A DNA stretch of 64,000 nucleotides from Alphaproteobacteria bacterium. GTDB taxonomy: Bacteria; Pseudomonadota; Alphaproteobacteria; Caulobacterales; Hyphomonadaceae. Of the stretch, positions 53,856 to 62,429 are shown piece after piece; within the stretch, counting starts at the first letter, position 1; the number at the start of each line of letters is the position of its first letter. The DNA is taken from NCBI GenBank assembly GCA_009909065.1, contig JAAANZ010000031.1, positions 17,596 to 81,595 of the forward strand. The letters run 5' to 3'. The notes beneath the pieces were generated by a model. The model saw only the letters and a program-made list of their open reading frames with translations, made no database searches and had not been told where the DNA came from. A program made the translations under genes and the position numbers.

Positions 53856-54689
53856 TCAGGGCACGAAGACCGTATAGGTCACGTCGGCCTCGATTTCGCC
53901 TGCGCCCATGGACAGGTCATAGCCCGCCGCGCCGCCGAGCGAATAGGTCACGTCGAAACGCACCGACTGGTCGGCGATGGACCCGGTGCTGGCCGCCGTG
54001 CGCTGGTCGCCCGTGAAGACGTTGGCCGCCGTCGACAGATCGTCGAGCGTCGAGATCGACCCCGAAACACCGCCGCCAGCGCCGCCCGAATGCGGGAACT
54101 GCGCGGCCGAACCGAAGGCCAGGCCGTCATCGCCCGACTGGGTCACGGCCATATCGAAGCCGACATCGGTCAGGGCGAAATTGTCGGATGTCGTCGCGCT
54201 GGCTTCCGCATCGATCGCAAAGGCCGTGTTCGAGGCGACATAGAAGCTCGACTCCATCTCGGCGCCATCGGCCGCGATATCGGTGGTGCCGTCGAGACCG
54301 AAAGCCGTGAAGGCATCGGCCGCGTCAAGCTGGCCGGTGGTGCCGCCATCGGTGAAGGCGCCGCCGCTGGTCGCGTCGGTGACCGACAGCATCGAGCCGT
54401 CGGACAGGGAATCCGGGGTCGGGCTCAGCGAACCGGTGATGACCGTGTGGACATCGTCGGAGATGAGGTCGGCATCGCCCGAGGCGGCCGCCGTCGTGCC
54501 CGTGCCCGTGTCGATGACGAAATCAGAGACAACCGGCGCGGTGTCCGAGGCATCAGCGCCCCAGACGATCACGAGGCCGAGCAGGCCGAGCACCTTGAAA
54601 TGCGGATTGTCGACAATCGATGCCTGCGCCGGCGCGGCGGTCGCCACCGCGAGTGCAGCGCCTGCAAGCAGGGCCTTCTTGAAATTCAT
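53856..54689 (-). CDS. Secreted fimbrin-like hypothetical protein, 277 aa
   Basis: Signal peptide LLAGAALAVATAAPAQA is followed by a conserved-looking hydrophobic segment FKVLGLLGLVIVWGA. A long Asp/Thr/Ser/Ala-rich beta domain without cysteines follows, ending in a strand pair (IEADVTYTVFVP). Acidic, repeat-poor and ending in an aromatic strand, it resembles fimbrial or surface-layer subunits, but I cannot name a family. I chose the ATG at 54689 because GGAG lies 7 nt upstream. It may be a substrate of the stalk/barrel protein 3 kb away; that is only inference. Confidence 0.65.
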   Translation of the reverse strand: MNFKKALLAGAALAVATAAPAQASIVDNPHFKVLGLLGLVIVWGADASDTAPVVSDFVIDTGTGTTAAASGDADLISDDVHTVITGSLSPTPDSLSDGSMLSVTDATSGGAFTDGGTTGQLDAADAFTAFGLDGTTDIAADGAEMESSFYVASNTAFAIDAEASATTSDNFALTDVGFDMAVTQSGDDGLAFGSAAQFPHSGGAGGGVSGSISTLDDLSTAANVFTGDQRTAASTGSIADQSVRFDVTYSLGGAAGYDLSMGAGEIEADVTYTVFVP

Positions 54690-54707
54690 GCTTTGCTCCA
54701 TCTACCC

Positions 54708-54728
54708 CCAGGCTGCGCCTGGTTTTTT
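54708..54728 (+). terminator. Terminator-like hairpin in the leader of the fimbrin-like gene
   Basis: On the plus strand, CCAGGC-TGC-GCCTGG is followed by six T. In the gene's own (minus) orientation it forms a leader stem just before the ribosome site, without a U-tract. It could stop antisense transcription or stabilise the mRNA. Confidence 0.45.
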
Positions 54729-54844
54729 CTTTCAGAACCCTTTGGGGAACTGGTCGCAGACTAGGCAATGGAGTTTGAGATTGGGTGAACCGCGCCCGGA
54801 AACTCAACAAGGTTTCATATGGGCGCGTTAACCATTCCGGAGGT

Positions 54845-55930
54845 TCAGGCCCAGCCCTGAAGGCGCGCTGCGTCTTCGCGAACCCGTTCCGGCCCGCCAA
54901 GAAGCTGGCGGTTCACCCCGATGCGCTTGAACCAGTAATGCAGGCCCATGAGGTCGGTAAAGCCCATGCCGCCATGAACCTCGGTGGCCGTGCGGGCGAC
55001 GAATGTCCCGATTTCGGCAAGGTGCGACTTGGCGAGGCAGGCGAACAGCTCGCTGTCATCCTGGCCCTCATCGCCGGCATGGGCGGCCAGCCAGACCAGT
55101 CCGCGCGCCGGTTCGATCTCGCCCGCCATTTCCGCGCACATATGCTTGACGGCCTGGAAGCTGGCGATGACGCGATTGAACTGCTTGCGCTCGCCGGCAT
55201 AGGTCACCGCCTTGTCGAGCATGGCCTGCGCCGCGCCGAGCGTGTCGGCCGCGACGAGCACACGGCCGACGGCGATCATGGCGGCGCTGGCCCGGCCCGG
55301 CCGGTTTCCCCCGGCCAGTGTCTCACGCGGCGTGTTGTCGAAACTGACTTCGCTGAACACCCGGGTCCGGTCGATCGTGCGCATCGCCTGGACGCCGAGG
55401 CCCGCCGCCCCCGCCTCGACGATATGCAGGCCGCCCTCGTCGTCGGCGGCGAGAATATGGGTTGCCGTATCGGCTTCGATGGCAAAGAGCGACTTGCCCG
55501 TCAGCCCCGACGGCCCGGCCGCGATGCCGGCCCCGGCGCGCGCCCCGGTCCGTTCGGCCGCGGCGATCGCAAACCGCGCCTCGCCCGCTGCGATCCGGCC
55601 GAGCCAGTCGGCTTTCTGGGCATCATCCGCGCCGGCGCGGATCGCTGCGGCCGCCATCGCCGTGCCGAGACAGGGCGCGGGCGAAACCGCGGCGCCAAGC
55701 GCCTCCTGAGCGAGCGCCGCCTCCAGGAGGCCGAGCCCGAGACCGCCATGGGTTTCCGGGACCAGGATCTGGTGAATGCCAAGCTCGTTCAGCCCGCGGG
55801 CAATCGCGTCACGCGTCTGGCGATCGCCATCGGCCACCTTGCGCACCTCGTCGAGCGGGCAAAGGCTTGCCAGCGTGCCGGCGAGCGAATCCTGTAGCAG
55901 GCGCTGGTCTTCCGACAGGGCAAATTCCAT
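54845..55930 (-). CDS. Acyl-CoA dehydrogenase family protein (small-type)
   Basis: This 361-residue acyl-CoA dehydrogenase is somewhat divergent. N-terminal MEFALSEDQRLLQDSLAG, GLGLGLLEAALAQEALG and the C-terminal FQAVKHMCAEMAGEIEPARG and TATEVHGGMGFTDLMGLHYWFKR are family elements. The middle FAD loop is poorly conserved. Its start lies 13 bp after a second acyl-CoA dehydrogenase gene; such pairs often form alpha2beta2 enzymes acting on steroid or branched acyl-CoAs. Confidence 0.88.
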   Translation of the reverse strand: MEFALSEDQRLLQDSLAGTLASLCPLDEVRKVADGDRQTRDAIARGLNELGIHQILVPETHGGLGLGLLEAALAQEALGAAVSPAPCLGTAMAAAAIRAGADDAQKADWLGRIAAGEARFAIAAAERTGARAGAGIAAGPSGLTGKSLFAIEADTATHILAADDEGGLHIVEAGAAGLGVQAMRTIDRTRVFSEVSFDNTPRETLAGGNRPGRASAAMIAVGRVLVAADTLGAAQAMLDKAVTYAGERKQFNRVIASFQAVKHMCAEMAGEIEPARGLVWLAAHAGDEGQDDSELFACLAKSHLAEIGTFVARTATEVHGGMGFTDLMGLHYWFKRIGVNRQLLGGPERVREDAARLQGWA

Positions 55931-55943
55931 GTCCGCGATCCTC

Positions 55944-57146
55944 TCAGCTATTGGCCGGCCGGGCCGGTTTCGGCTCTCGCGGCATGGCCAGACCCCGCTC
56001 GGCGATGATGTTCTTCTGGATCTGCGCGGTGCCGCCGCCGATTATGAGGCCAAGGTCATACATGTAGCGCGACTGCCAGCTTCCGGCCTCGCGCAGATAC
56101 TGCCCCTCGCCATAAAGCGTTCCCAACTCGCCCATCGCATCGATGGCAAGGCCGGCAAGATCATGGTTGAGATCGCAGCCCATCAGCTTGACGATAAGGC
56201 CGGAAAGGCCCGGACTTTCCCCCTTCAGCCGCGCGGTGGTGTTGCGCAGTCCGTTGGCCTGCATGGCCGTGACGCGTGCCTGCAGCCGGACCAGCCGGTC
56301 GCGCATTACCGGATTGTCGATGATGCGCTCTCCCCCGGCGCTTTCCTCATGCATGATGTCCACGATCGACATCAGCCGCGCATAGGCGGCATTCGGATCG
56401 CCCAGCATGCCGCGTTCATGGGTGAGCGTGGCATTGGCGACCCTCCAGCCCTCCCCGCGCCGGCCCACGATCTGGTCGACCGGAACACGCACATCCGTGA
56501 AGAAGACCTCGTTGAAATTCGCCGTCTCGGTCATGTCGACCAGCGGGCGCACCTCGATGCCCGGCGTGTCCATGGAGAAAAGCAGGTAGGAAATCCCCTC
56601 ATGCTTGGGCGCATCGGGTTCGGTGCGCACCAGGCAGAAGATCATGTCGGCCTGTTTCGCGGTGCTCGTCCAGATCTTCGAGCCATTGATGACGAAATGC
56701 CCCTCCTCGACGACCGCCGAAGTTTTCAGGCTGGCCAGGTCGGAGCCCGCGCCGGGTTCCGAATAGCCCTGGCACCAGATCATCTCGCCGGAAAGCGTCG
56801 GGGGAATGTAAGCCTGTTTCTGCGCCTCGGTCCCCAGCTCAAGAAGTGTGGGCACCAGCATGGATATACCCTGTCCGGAAAGGCCGGTGGAGACGCCGGC
56901 CCGGGCGAACTCTTCGGCGATGATGCGGGATTTCAGGATATCCGGCTCGCCGCCATAACCGCCATATTCACGCGGAATGGTCCGCGCGGCATAGCCGTTC
57001 TCGATCAGGGTCTTCTGCCAGGCCAGGCGGCTGGGATGTTTCAGACCGTGATCCTCGGGCCCCGGCGCCTCATGGCCATACCGGTCGAGGAACGCCCTGA
57101 CTTCCTTGCGAAACTCTTCGTGCTCCTGGCTGAGACTGAGATCCAT
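55944..57146 (-). CDS. Acyl-CoA dehydrogenase family protein
   Basis: This 400-residue acyl-CoA dehydrogenase has MIWCQGYSEPGAGSDLASLKTSAV (FAD/substrate loop), INGSKIWTSTAKQADMIFC, GRRGEGWRVANATLTHERGM and the C-terminal IIGGGTAQIQKNIIAERGL (the flavin-binding QI motif). It is the upstream half of a pair with the next gene and is preceded by a crotonase gene, making a small beta-oxidation-like operon. Confidence 0.92.
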   Translation of the reverse strand: MDLSLSQEHEEFRKEVRAFLDRYGHEAPGPEDHGLKHPSRLAWQKTLIENGYAARTIPREYGGYGGEPDILKSRIIAEEFARAGVSTGLSGQGISMLVPTLLELGTEAQKQAYIPPTLSGEMIWCQGYSEPGAGSDLASLKTSAVVEEGHFVINGSKIWTSTAKQADMIFCLVRTEPDAPKHEGISYLLFSMDTPGIEVRPLVDMTETANFNEVFFTDVRVPVDQIVGRRGEGWRVANATLTHERGMLGDPNAAYARLMSIVDIMHEESAGGERIIDNPVMRDRLVRLQARVTAMQANGLRNTTARLKGESPGLSGLIVKLMGCDLNHDLAGLAIDAMGELGTLYGEGQYLREAGSWQSRYMYDLGLIIGGGTAQIQKNIIAERGLAMPREPKPARPANS

Positions 57147-57250
57147 GTGGCGCTCCCTGACCCTCGCCCGACCCTGTTCTGCGGCCGGTGCTGTGCTTCA
57201 AGCAAACGCGAGCGCCGGCCTGTGATCAAGTCTGACGCTGGGTCAGCCGA

Positions 57251-58099
57251 TCACATCGGCGTATCGCGCAGTTTGGCGAGGTCGGGATAGTCTGCATCGC
57301 GCTTTTCCATGCGCGCCTCGAAGGCTTCCTGCATGTGCGAGGGCGCCAGCATGGAGGCATTCCACACGCCGATATAGTCGAGCGTGTCGGCGGTGGAATG
57401 ATCGCGGCCATAATTGATCATCACCTTGCAGCCCGTGACCGCCAGCGGGTTCTTCGAGGCGATCTCGCGCGCGATGCCCATCACCGCCTCCATCATCTCC
57501 TCATGCGTGTCATAGACGTCATTGACCAGGCCGATCTCCCGGGCCCGGGCGGCGGGCAGCCGTTCGCCGGTATAGGAAAGCTGCTTGACCCAGCCCTCGG
57601 GAATATAGCGCTGCAGGCGCGGATAGGTGCCGACATCGGCCGTCATGGCGATATTGGTTTCCTGGATACAGAAAAAGGTCTCCCGGGTGCACCAGCGGAT
57701 ATCGCCGGCGGAGATCATGTCGATGGCACCGCCGATAACCCCCCCATGACAGGCAAAAAGCACAGGCATGCGCGCTTCTTCCAGCGCATTGAAGGAGGAC
57801 TGGATCTGGCGGATATCATTGCGGAACTTCTCGGCCATGACATGCCTGTCATGACTGTCGCCGGTGACCGAGCCATTGGAGAAATTGGCAAGATCCATTC
57901 CGGCCGAGAAATGCTTGCCGGTCGATGAAATCACGATCACCCGCGCCAGGGCTTCCATGTCGATGGTGCGCACTATCTCGGGCAGTTCATTCCAGAAAGC
58001 CCGCGTCATCGTGTTCATCGCATCGCCGCGTTTCATCACGATGTGCGCGATCTTGTCCTCGATCTCCACATCGAAGCATTCATAAGTCTTTTTCAGCAT
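57251..58099 (-). CDS. Enoyl-CoA hydratase/isomerase family protein, dienoyl-CoA isomerase-like
   Basis: This is a 282-residue crotonase. The oxyanion-hole segments GKHFSAGMDLANF and ACHGGVIGGAIDMISAGDIRWC are present. The acidic triad of ECH1-type delta3,5-delta2,4-dienoyl-CoA isomerases is kept (Asp in GAIDMISAGD, Glu in IQETNIAM, Asp in TADVGTYPRLQ). The reaction is therefore more likely double-bond isomerisation than hydration. It lies upstream of two acyl-CoA dehydrogenases on the same strand. Confidence 0.88.
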   Translation of the reverse strand: MLKKTYECFDVEIEDKIAHIVMKRGDAMNTMTRAFWNELPEIVRTIDMEALARVIVISSTGKHFSAGMDLANFSNGSVTGDSHDRHVMAEKFRNDIRQIQSSFNALEEARMPVLFACHGGVIGGAIDMISAGDIRWCTRETFFCIQETNIAMTADVGTYPRLQRYIPEGWVKQLSYTGERLPAARAREIGLVNDVYDTHEEMMEAVMGIAREIASKNPLAVTGCKVMINYGRDHSTADTLDYIGVWNASMLAPSHMQEAFEARMEKRDADYPDLAKLRDTPM

Positions 58100-58256
58100 G
58101 CGTTTCCTCCCATGTGTCCGGCCCTGAAACTAGCCGACCGCGGCCCCGCGGGCCAGCATGCCGCAGGGAAAGGCGCCGTCCCGCGGAGATTGGGGCCTAG
58201 GCGCACGCGGCCAAATAAGGTTTGATCCGCGCCAGATCGACTTGGAAGGTTCCCTC

Positions 58257-59018
58257 ATGCCAGACACGCTCCGCCACGCGCTCGCCGGCCTTGCTGGCGC
58301 CGGCGCACTCCTCCTGACAGGCTGTCAGACGACCGGGACCTCCGGCGATCTGGAAACGGTGCTCGGCGAAGTGCTCGGCCCGCAGGAAGGCACGGCCGCC
58401 GGCCCGGATCTTTCGGCCTATGAGGTCGAGGCGGGCCTTCGCGAGGCACTGACCGTCGGCACGCGGCGTGTGGCCGACCAACTCGGGCGTCAGGACGGCT
58501 ATTTCGGCGACCCGGAAATCCGCATCCCGCTGCCCGGCCAGCTCGGCAAGCTCCAGTCGAACCTGTCGCGCGTCGGCCTGTCCCAGCCGCTCGATGACCT
58601 GCAACTCAGGCTCAACCGCGCCGCCGAGGCCGCAGTGCCGCAGGCACGGGAGCTGGTCATCGACGCTGTCAGCACGATCACGCTCGAGGATGCAGTTGCG
58701 ATCCTGAACGGGCCGGACACGGCCGCGACCGAATATCTGCGCTCGAGGACCGAGGCGGATCTGCGCGCCGCCCTTACCCCTTATATGGACGAGGCCCTGC
58801 GCGAATCGGGCGCCTTCGCCCAGCTGGACACGATTGCGCGCAACAATGGCCTCGGTGTCCTTGCCGCCGACCTCGGCGACGACCTGACGCGGCGCGCAGT
58901 CAATTACGGGCTGGACGGGCTGTTCCTCTATGTCGCGCGCGAGGAGGAGCGGATCCGGGAAAACCCGGTCGCGCGGACCACCGATATCCTGCGCAAGGTC
59001 TTCGGAGCCGGCAGCTGA
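58257..59018 (+). CDS. DUF4197 lipoprotein
   Basis: This 253-residue lipoprotein has lipobox LLLTGCQ. The mature part matches DUF4197: LREALTVGTRRVADQLGRQDGYFGDPEIRIPLP, then TEYLRSRTEADLRAALTPYMDEAL. The function is unknown. I chose the ATG at 58257 because the signal peptide starts there. Its stop overlaps the ATG of the hydrolase gene. Confidence 0.88.
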   Translation: MPDTLRHALAGLAGAGALLLTGCQTTGTSGDLETVLGEVLGPQEGTAAGPDLSAYEVEAGLREALTVGTRRVADQLGRQDGYFGDPEIRIPLPGQLGKLQSNLSRVGLSQPLDDLQLRLNRAAEAAVPQARELVIDAVSTITLEDAVAILNGPDTAATEYLRSRTEADLRAALTPYMDEALRESGAFAQLDTIARNNGLGVLAADLGDDLTRRAVNYGLDGLFLYVAREEERIRENPVARTTDILRKVFGAGS

Positions 59019-59974
59019 TGCGACGATTCCTGCACCCATTCGAAGACGGAGACATGGCCGGGGTCGAGTTCGGCGATCCGGTCAAGCCCTATGGGGCGCT
59101 GTGGCTGCATGCGACGGGCTTCAACGCGATGACCTACCAGTCCATCCTGGCCCCGCTCGGCTTTCGTGCGCGCGTCGCGGCATTGGATTTGCGCGGACAT
59201 GGACGCACGACACTGACAGCCGATCCGCGCAAGCTTAAGTCCTGGCGGCGCTATCGCGATGACGTGATTGACTGGATGGACCGCCATGCCCCCGGCGGCG
59301 CGGTTCTCGGCGGCCATTCCATGGGCGGCTGCGTCGCCCTGATGGTGGCGGGCAAGCGCCCGGACCTCGTCAAGGGCCTCGTGCTGATCGACCCGGTCAT
59401 CCTGCATCCGCGGTTCTATTTCTGGGCGCATGTCTTTCCGCCGATGAACTGGTTCGTGCGCGGGGGCTCGCACATGGCCCGCCAGGCGAGAAAGCGGCGC
59501 AGCCGGTTCGATTCGCCGGCCGCGGCTCGGGCGAGTTATGATGGCCGCGGCGCATTCAGGTCCTGGCGCGAGCCCTTTCTGGATGATTATCTGCTCGACG
59601 GGCTGGACCGCGTGGACGACAATCCGCCCGACAGCGAGGAGCAGACCTGGGAACTCCTGTGCAAGCCGCGATGGGAAGCAGCCACATTCGCTGCCCAGCG
59701 CAACACGCCCTGGGGCGCGCTTGGCAAGGTCCGGCGCCGGAAGATCCCGATCACTCTCGTGCGGGCCGAACATGGCTCGGTGATGAGCGAGGCCGTGGCC
59801 GCCAAGGCGACGCGCAAGGTGCCGGCCATGGTGATGAAACTGAAACGCGGCTCCAGCCACTTCCTGCCCATGGAAGCGCCCTATGAGGTCCGCGATCTCT
59901 TGTCATCCTATATATCGCGCCTGGTGGAAGGCTTCTCCGCGGCCGAGGAAGGCCCTGTGCAACGCACGCTCTGA
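59018..59974 (+). CDS. Alpha/beta-fold hydrolase
   Basis: This 318-residue hydrolase has the nucleophile elbow GGHSMGGCVAL, an oxyanion region LHATGFNAMTYQSIL near the N-terminus, the acid loop ITLVRAEHGSVMS and a C-terminal His in KRGSSHFLPMEAPYEV. It has no signal peptide. It overlaps the DUF4197 gene by one base, so the two are coupled. The substrate is unknown. Confidence 0.88.
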   Translation: MRRFLHPFEDGDMAGVEFGDPVKPYGALWLHATGFNAMTYQSILAPLGFRARVAALDLRGHGRTTLTADPRKLKSWRRYRDDVIDWMDRHAPGGAVLGGHSMGGCVALMVAGKRPDLVKGLVLIDPVILHPRFYFWAHVFPPMNWFVRGGSHMARQARKRRSRFDSPAAARASYDGRGAFRSWREPFLDDYLLDGLDRVDDNPPDSEEQTWELLCKPRWEAATFAAQRNTPWGALGKVRRRKIPITLVRAEHGSVMSEAVAAKATRKVPAMVMKLKRGSSHFLPMEAPYEVRDLLSSYISRLVEGFSAAEEGPVQRTL

Positions 59975-59990
59975 ACGCAAGACCGCCGGC

Positions 59991-60416
59991 CTACAGATCG
60001 GCCGTCGGATAGCCGAGGTCCGACAGGGCATCATTGATATAGTCGGACGCCAGCGGGGTCTCGCGCAGATAGCTGGCAATGTGCAGGTCCGTTGTCTCGC
60101 GGGCCTGGCGTCGGGCCTGCGACCAGTCCCTGGCGTCATAATCCCCGCGCCCGACCCAGACGAGCGCAAGCAGGTCGCGCTGGCTGTCAATATCCAGCGA
60201 CCCGATCAGGCTGTTCATCTCGTCCTCGAACGGGTCCTGGCGCGGCGTGCCCGCCTCCCCTTCTTCGAAATCATCGAGATCGACCGGCGGCTCGAATTCC
60301 GCTTCGCCGTCGGAGGCGGCGTCGAGAATCTCCTCCTCGTCATATTCGCGCAGCAACTCGACAAGCCGGATGGCGACATCCGGGTTGAGCGTGAGGTCGA
60401 AACGGCGATCGGTCAT
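59991..60416 (-). CDS. DUF3775 domain protein
   Basis: This is a 141-residue acidic cytoplasmic protein. The N-terminal helix has FDLTLNPDVAIRLVELLREYD, followed by a low-complexity acidic linker and the conserved LLALVWVGRGDYDARDWSQA and IASYLRETPLASDYINDALSDLG. These match DUF3775, which is of unknown function. It converges on the hydrolase gene. Confidence 0.8.
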   Translation of the reverse strand: MTDRRFDLTLNPDVAIRLVELLREYDEEEILDAASDGEAEFEPPVDLDDFEEGEAGTPRQDPFEDEMNSLIGSLDIDSQRDLLALVWVGRGDYDARDWSQARRQARETTDLHIASYLRETPLASDYINDALSDLGYPTADL

Positions 60417-60500
60417 TCTGTCTCCTCCTGGCCCTGCCGGTCTCGTGACAGGCTAAGCCATAAGCGCGCGCGGAAACTGATCTCGGTCAAATTCGCGGCG

Positions 60501-60951
60501 TCACGCCTTGACCGCGTGATCGCGCAGCCGCCGCTCGATTTCCGGAATGGGGGCGTGTGTATAGTTCTTGTCGATTTCAGCCACCAGCCTTTCAAGAAGC
60601 CCATCATGATAGGACTCGCGCATCTGGCCGAGTGTTTCCGGGTCAGCGGCGATCACGATCGCATCGAACCGGTCCTCCAGGGCCAGGCGGTTGAGCCTGT
60701 CGGTTAGGGTGCGGGCGAATTCGGCCTGCTCGAGCTCATGCCAGTTCCGTGCTGCCCACGGCGCTGCGCTGTTGGCCACTATCGGCCATTCGTCCCGCCT
60801 TGTCGGTGACGAGATCGCGGTTTGGCGGCACATCAATCTCGTCATGGCCCAGCACGCGCAGGTCCATGATCTCGTGATCGCCCCGGTTTTCGAGGATGAG
60901 GTATTTCTCGCCATCGGCGATAACGACGAATGCACCATGAGGCAGCTGCAT
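60501..60951 (-). pseudogene. Host attachment protein family, frameshifted by one base
   Basis: This is a 149-residue (after repair) protein of the bacterial host-attachment family first described in Agrobacterium. The N-terminal half MQLPHGAFVVIADGEKYLILENRG starts at the ATG at 60951 with AAGGAG upstream. The C-terminal half (FDAIVIAADPETLGQMRESYHDGL, PIPEIERRLRDH) is in another frame. Deleting one A at about 60741 (GGAACTGG to GGACTGG) restores the family motif STDWHELE. The rest is well conserved, so the break is recent or a sequencing error. Confidence 0.85.
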
Positions 60952-61064
60952 TTGAAGGCTCCTTGCAATCAGCGTTTCAACCTCCCCTGCAGAAATGTTG
61001 GCATCGCCGGGCGCTCGCACAAGGCGCCCGTCGCCTGCGGGGCCCGGCCGTAGCGCAAGAGCGA

Positions 61065-62294
61065 TCAACCCGCCCGCCGGAGGCCCGAAGACGCCGCCAG
61101 GAGGGCTGCGATCGCCGGGGGCGCGGCGAGCAGGAGAAAGGCAAGGCGCCTGCCGGCAAGGTCGATAAGGCTTCCCGCCAGCAGCGCGCCCAGCACGCTG
61201 CCGATGGCGAGCATGACAAGTGCCGCGGTCATGCCGATCGCGCCGGCCTCCGGGAAAAGGCGAAGGCTCCAGACGGACAGGAGCGCACTGATCACCATGA
61301 CTGCCGCGCCATGCAGGCCGGCTGAAAGGACGATGCCCGGCCATGAGCCGGGTGTGGCCGCCACGAGCCCAAGCGAGACCGCAAACGCGCAGAAGACACC
61401 GGCCAGGACTGCACGCGTTCCCAGCCGCGCCTCGATGCGGGCGGTGGCGAGACCCGCGAGGCCGAAGGCCCCGTAACTGATGAAGATGACCGACGGCGCA
61501 GCCTTGTCGGGCAGTCCGGCCAGGCCGCCGGCGCTGACCACGCTGTCGGCGGCAAAGGACAGATAGGCCGCATTGGCCAGGCCGAACACGAACGCGCTCG
61601 CATAAAGCGGGCACACACCGGCGCCCCGGAACATCGCAGGGCTGAGCGGCATTCGCGGCGCCTGGCAGCGCCCGGCCGGCAGGCCGGTGACGGCCGTGAA
61701 AATGGCCAGCAGGCCGGCGAGCGCGAAAAGGGCCCAGGCCAGGCGCCAGTCGGCGAGGCCCCAGAAGACCCCCAGCGCCAGTCCCCCGGCCGCCGCCACC
61801 CCGAATGTCGTGCCGGTGGCGATCACCGACAGCGTTTGCGAACGCGCGGCCGGTGGCACGACCCGTCCGGCAGCATCATTGAAAGGGGACCAGCACAGCC
61901 CCGCGCTGGCGCCAGCAAGGGCAATGCCGACCGCCAGCAAGCCCGGGCCGCCGGCCAGGGCGACCAGGGTGAAACCGCTCAACGCACTCAAGGCCCCGGC
62001 AAGTACGGCCATGCGAGGACCTGACCGGATACAGAGCCATGCGGCCACAAGCAATGCGGCGAGAAAGGCCGAGAACCCGCCCCCCGCGATGAGGCCCGCA
62101 TGGAAAGGCGACAGGGCAAAGTCATCCCGGAAGGCCGGCAGGAAAAGCCCGAACCCCATGCGGGCGGGCCCGAAGGCGATGGCCGTGCCGACAAAGCCGG
62201 CTCGCGCCAGCCTGAACGAAGCGGTGCGCGCCGCGTCTTGGCTGCCAACATCCTTCAACACACCCGCCTTCCCGCACGCGCGCAATGCCTGCAT
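61065..62294 (-). CDS. MFS transporter
   Basis: This is a 409-residue major facilitator with about twelve hydrophobic segments (for example FHAGLIAGGGFSAFLAALLVAAWL, TLSVIATGTTFGVAAAGGLALGVF, IGMTAALVMLAIGSVLGALLAGSL). The substrate cannot be read; proteins of this kind are annotated as YbfB/CynX-like efflux or sugar/cyanate transporters. I kept the ATG at 62294; a GTG about 11 codons later is possible. Confidence 0.85.
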   Translation of the reverse strand: MQALRACGKAGVLKDVGSQDAARTASFRLARAGFVGTAIAFGPARMGFGLFLPAFRDDFALSPFHAGLIAGGGFSAFLAALLVAAWLCIRSGPRMAVLAGALSALSGFTLVALAGGPGLLAVGIALAGASAGLCWSPFNDAAGRVVPPAARSQTLSVIATGTTFGVAAAGGLALGVFWGLADWRLAWALFALAGLLAIFTAVTGLPAGRCQAPRMPLSPAMFRGAGVCPLYASAFVFGLANAAYLSFAADSVVSAGGLAGLPDKAAPSVIFISYGAFGLAGLATARIEARLGTRAVLAGVFCAFAVSLGLVAATPGSWPGIVLSAGLHGAAVMVISALLSVWSLRLFPEAGAIGMTAALVMLAIGSVLGALLAGSLIDLAGRRLAFLLLAAPPAIAALLAASSGLRRAG

Positions 62295-62429
62295 TCAGGA
62301 CGTGGAACGCGCCAGCGGCCCATCCACGGGCCTGAAGGATTGTCGCAGGTGCGCCGAGACGGCTGCGGGCGGGCGGCCTGGGCGGCGACATGTCTTCCCT
62401 CGTGCGCGTGCTCGGCTTAAGTGACGGTC

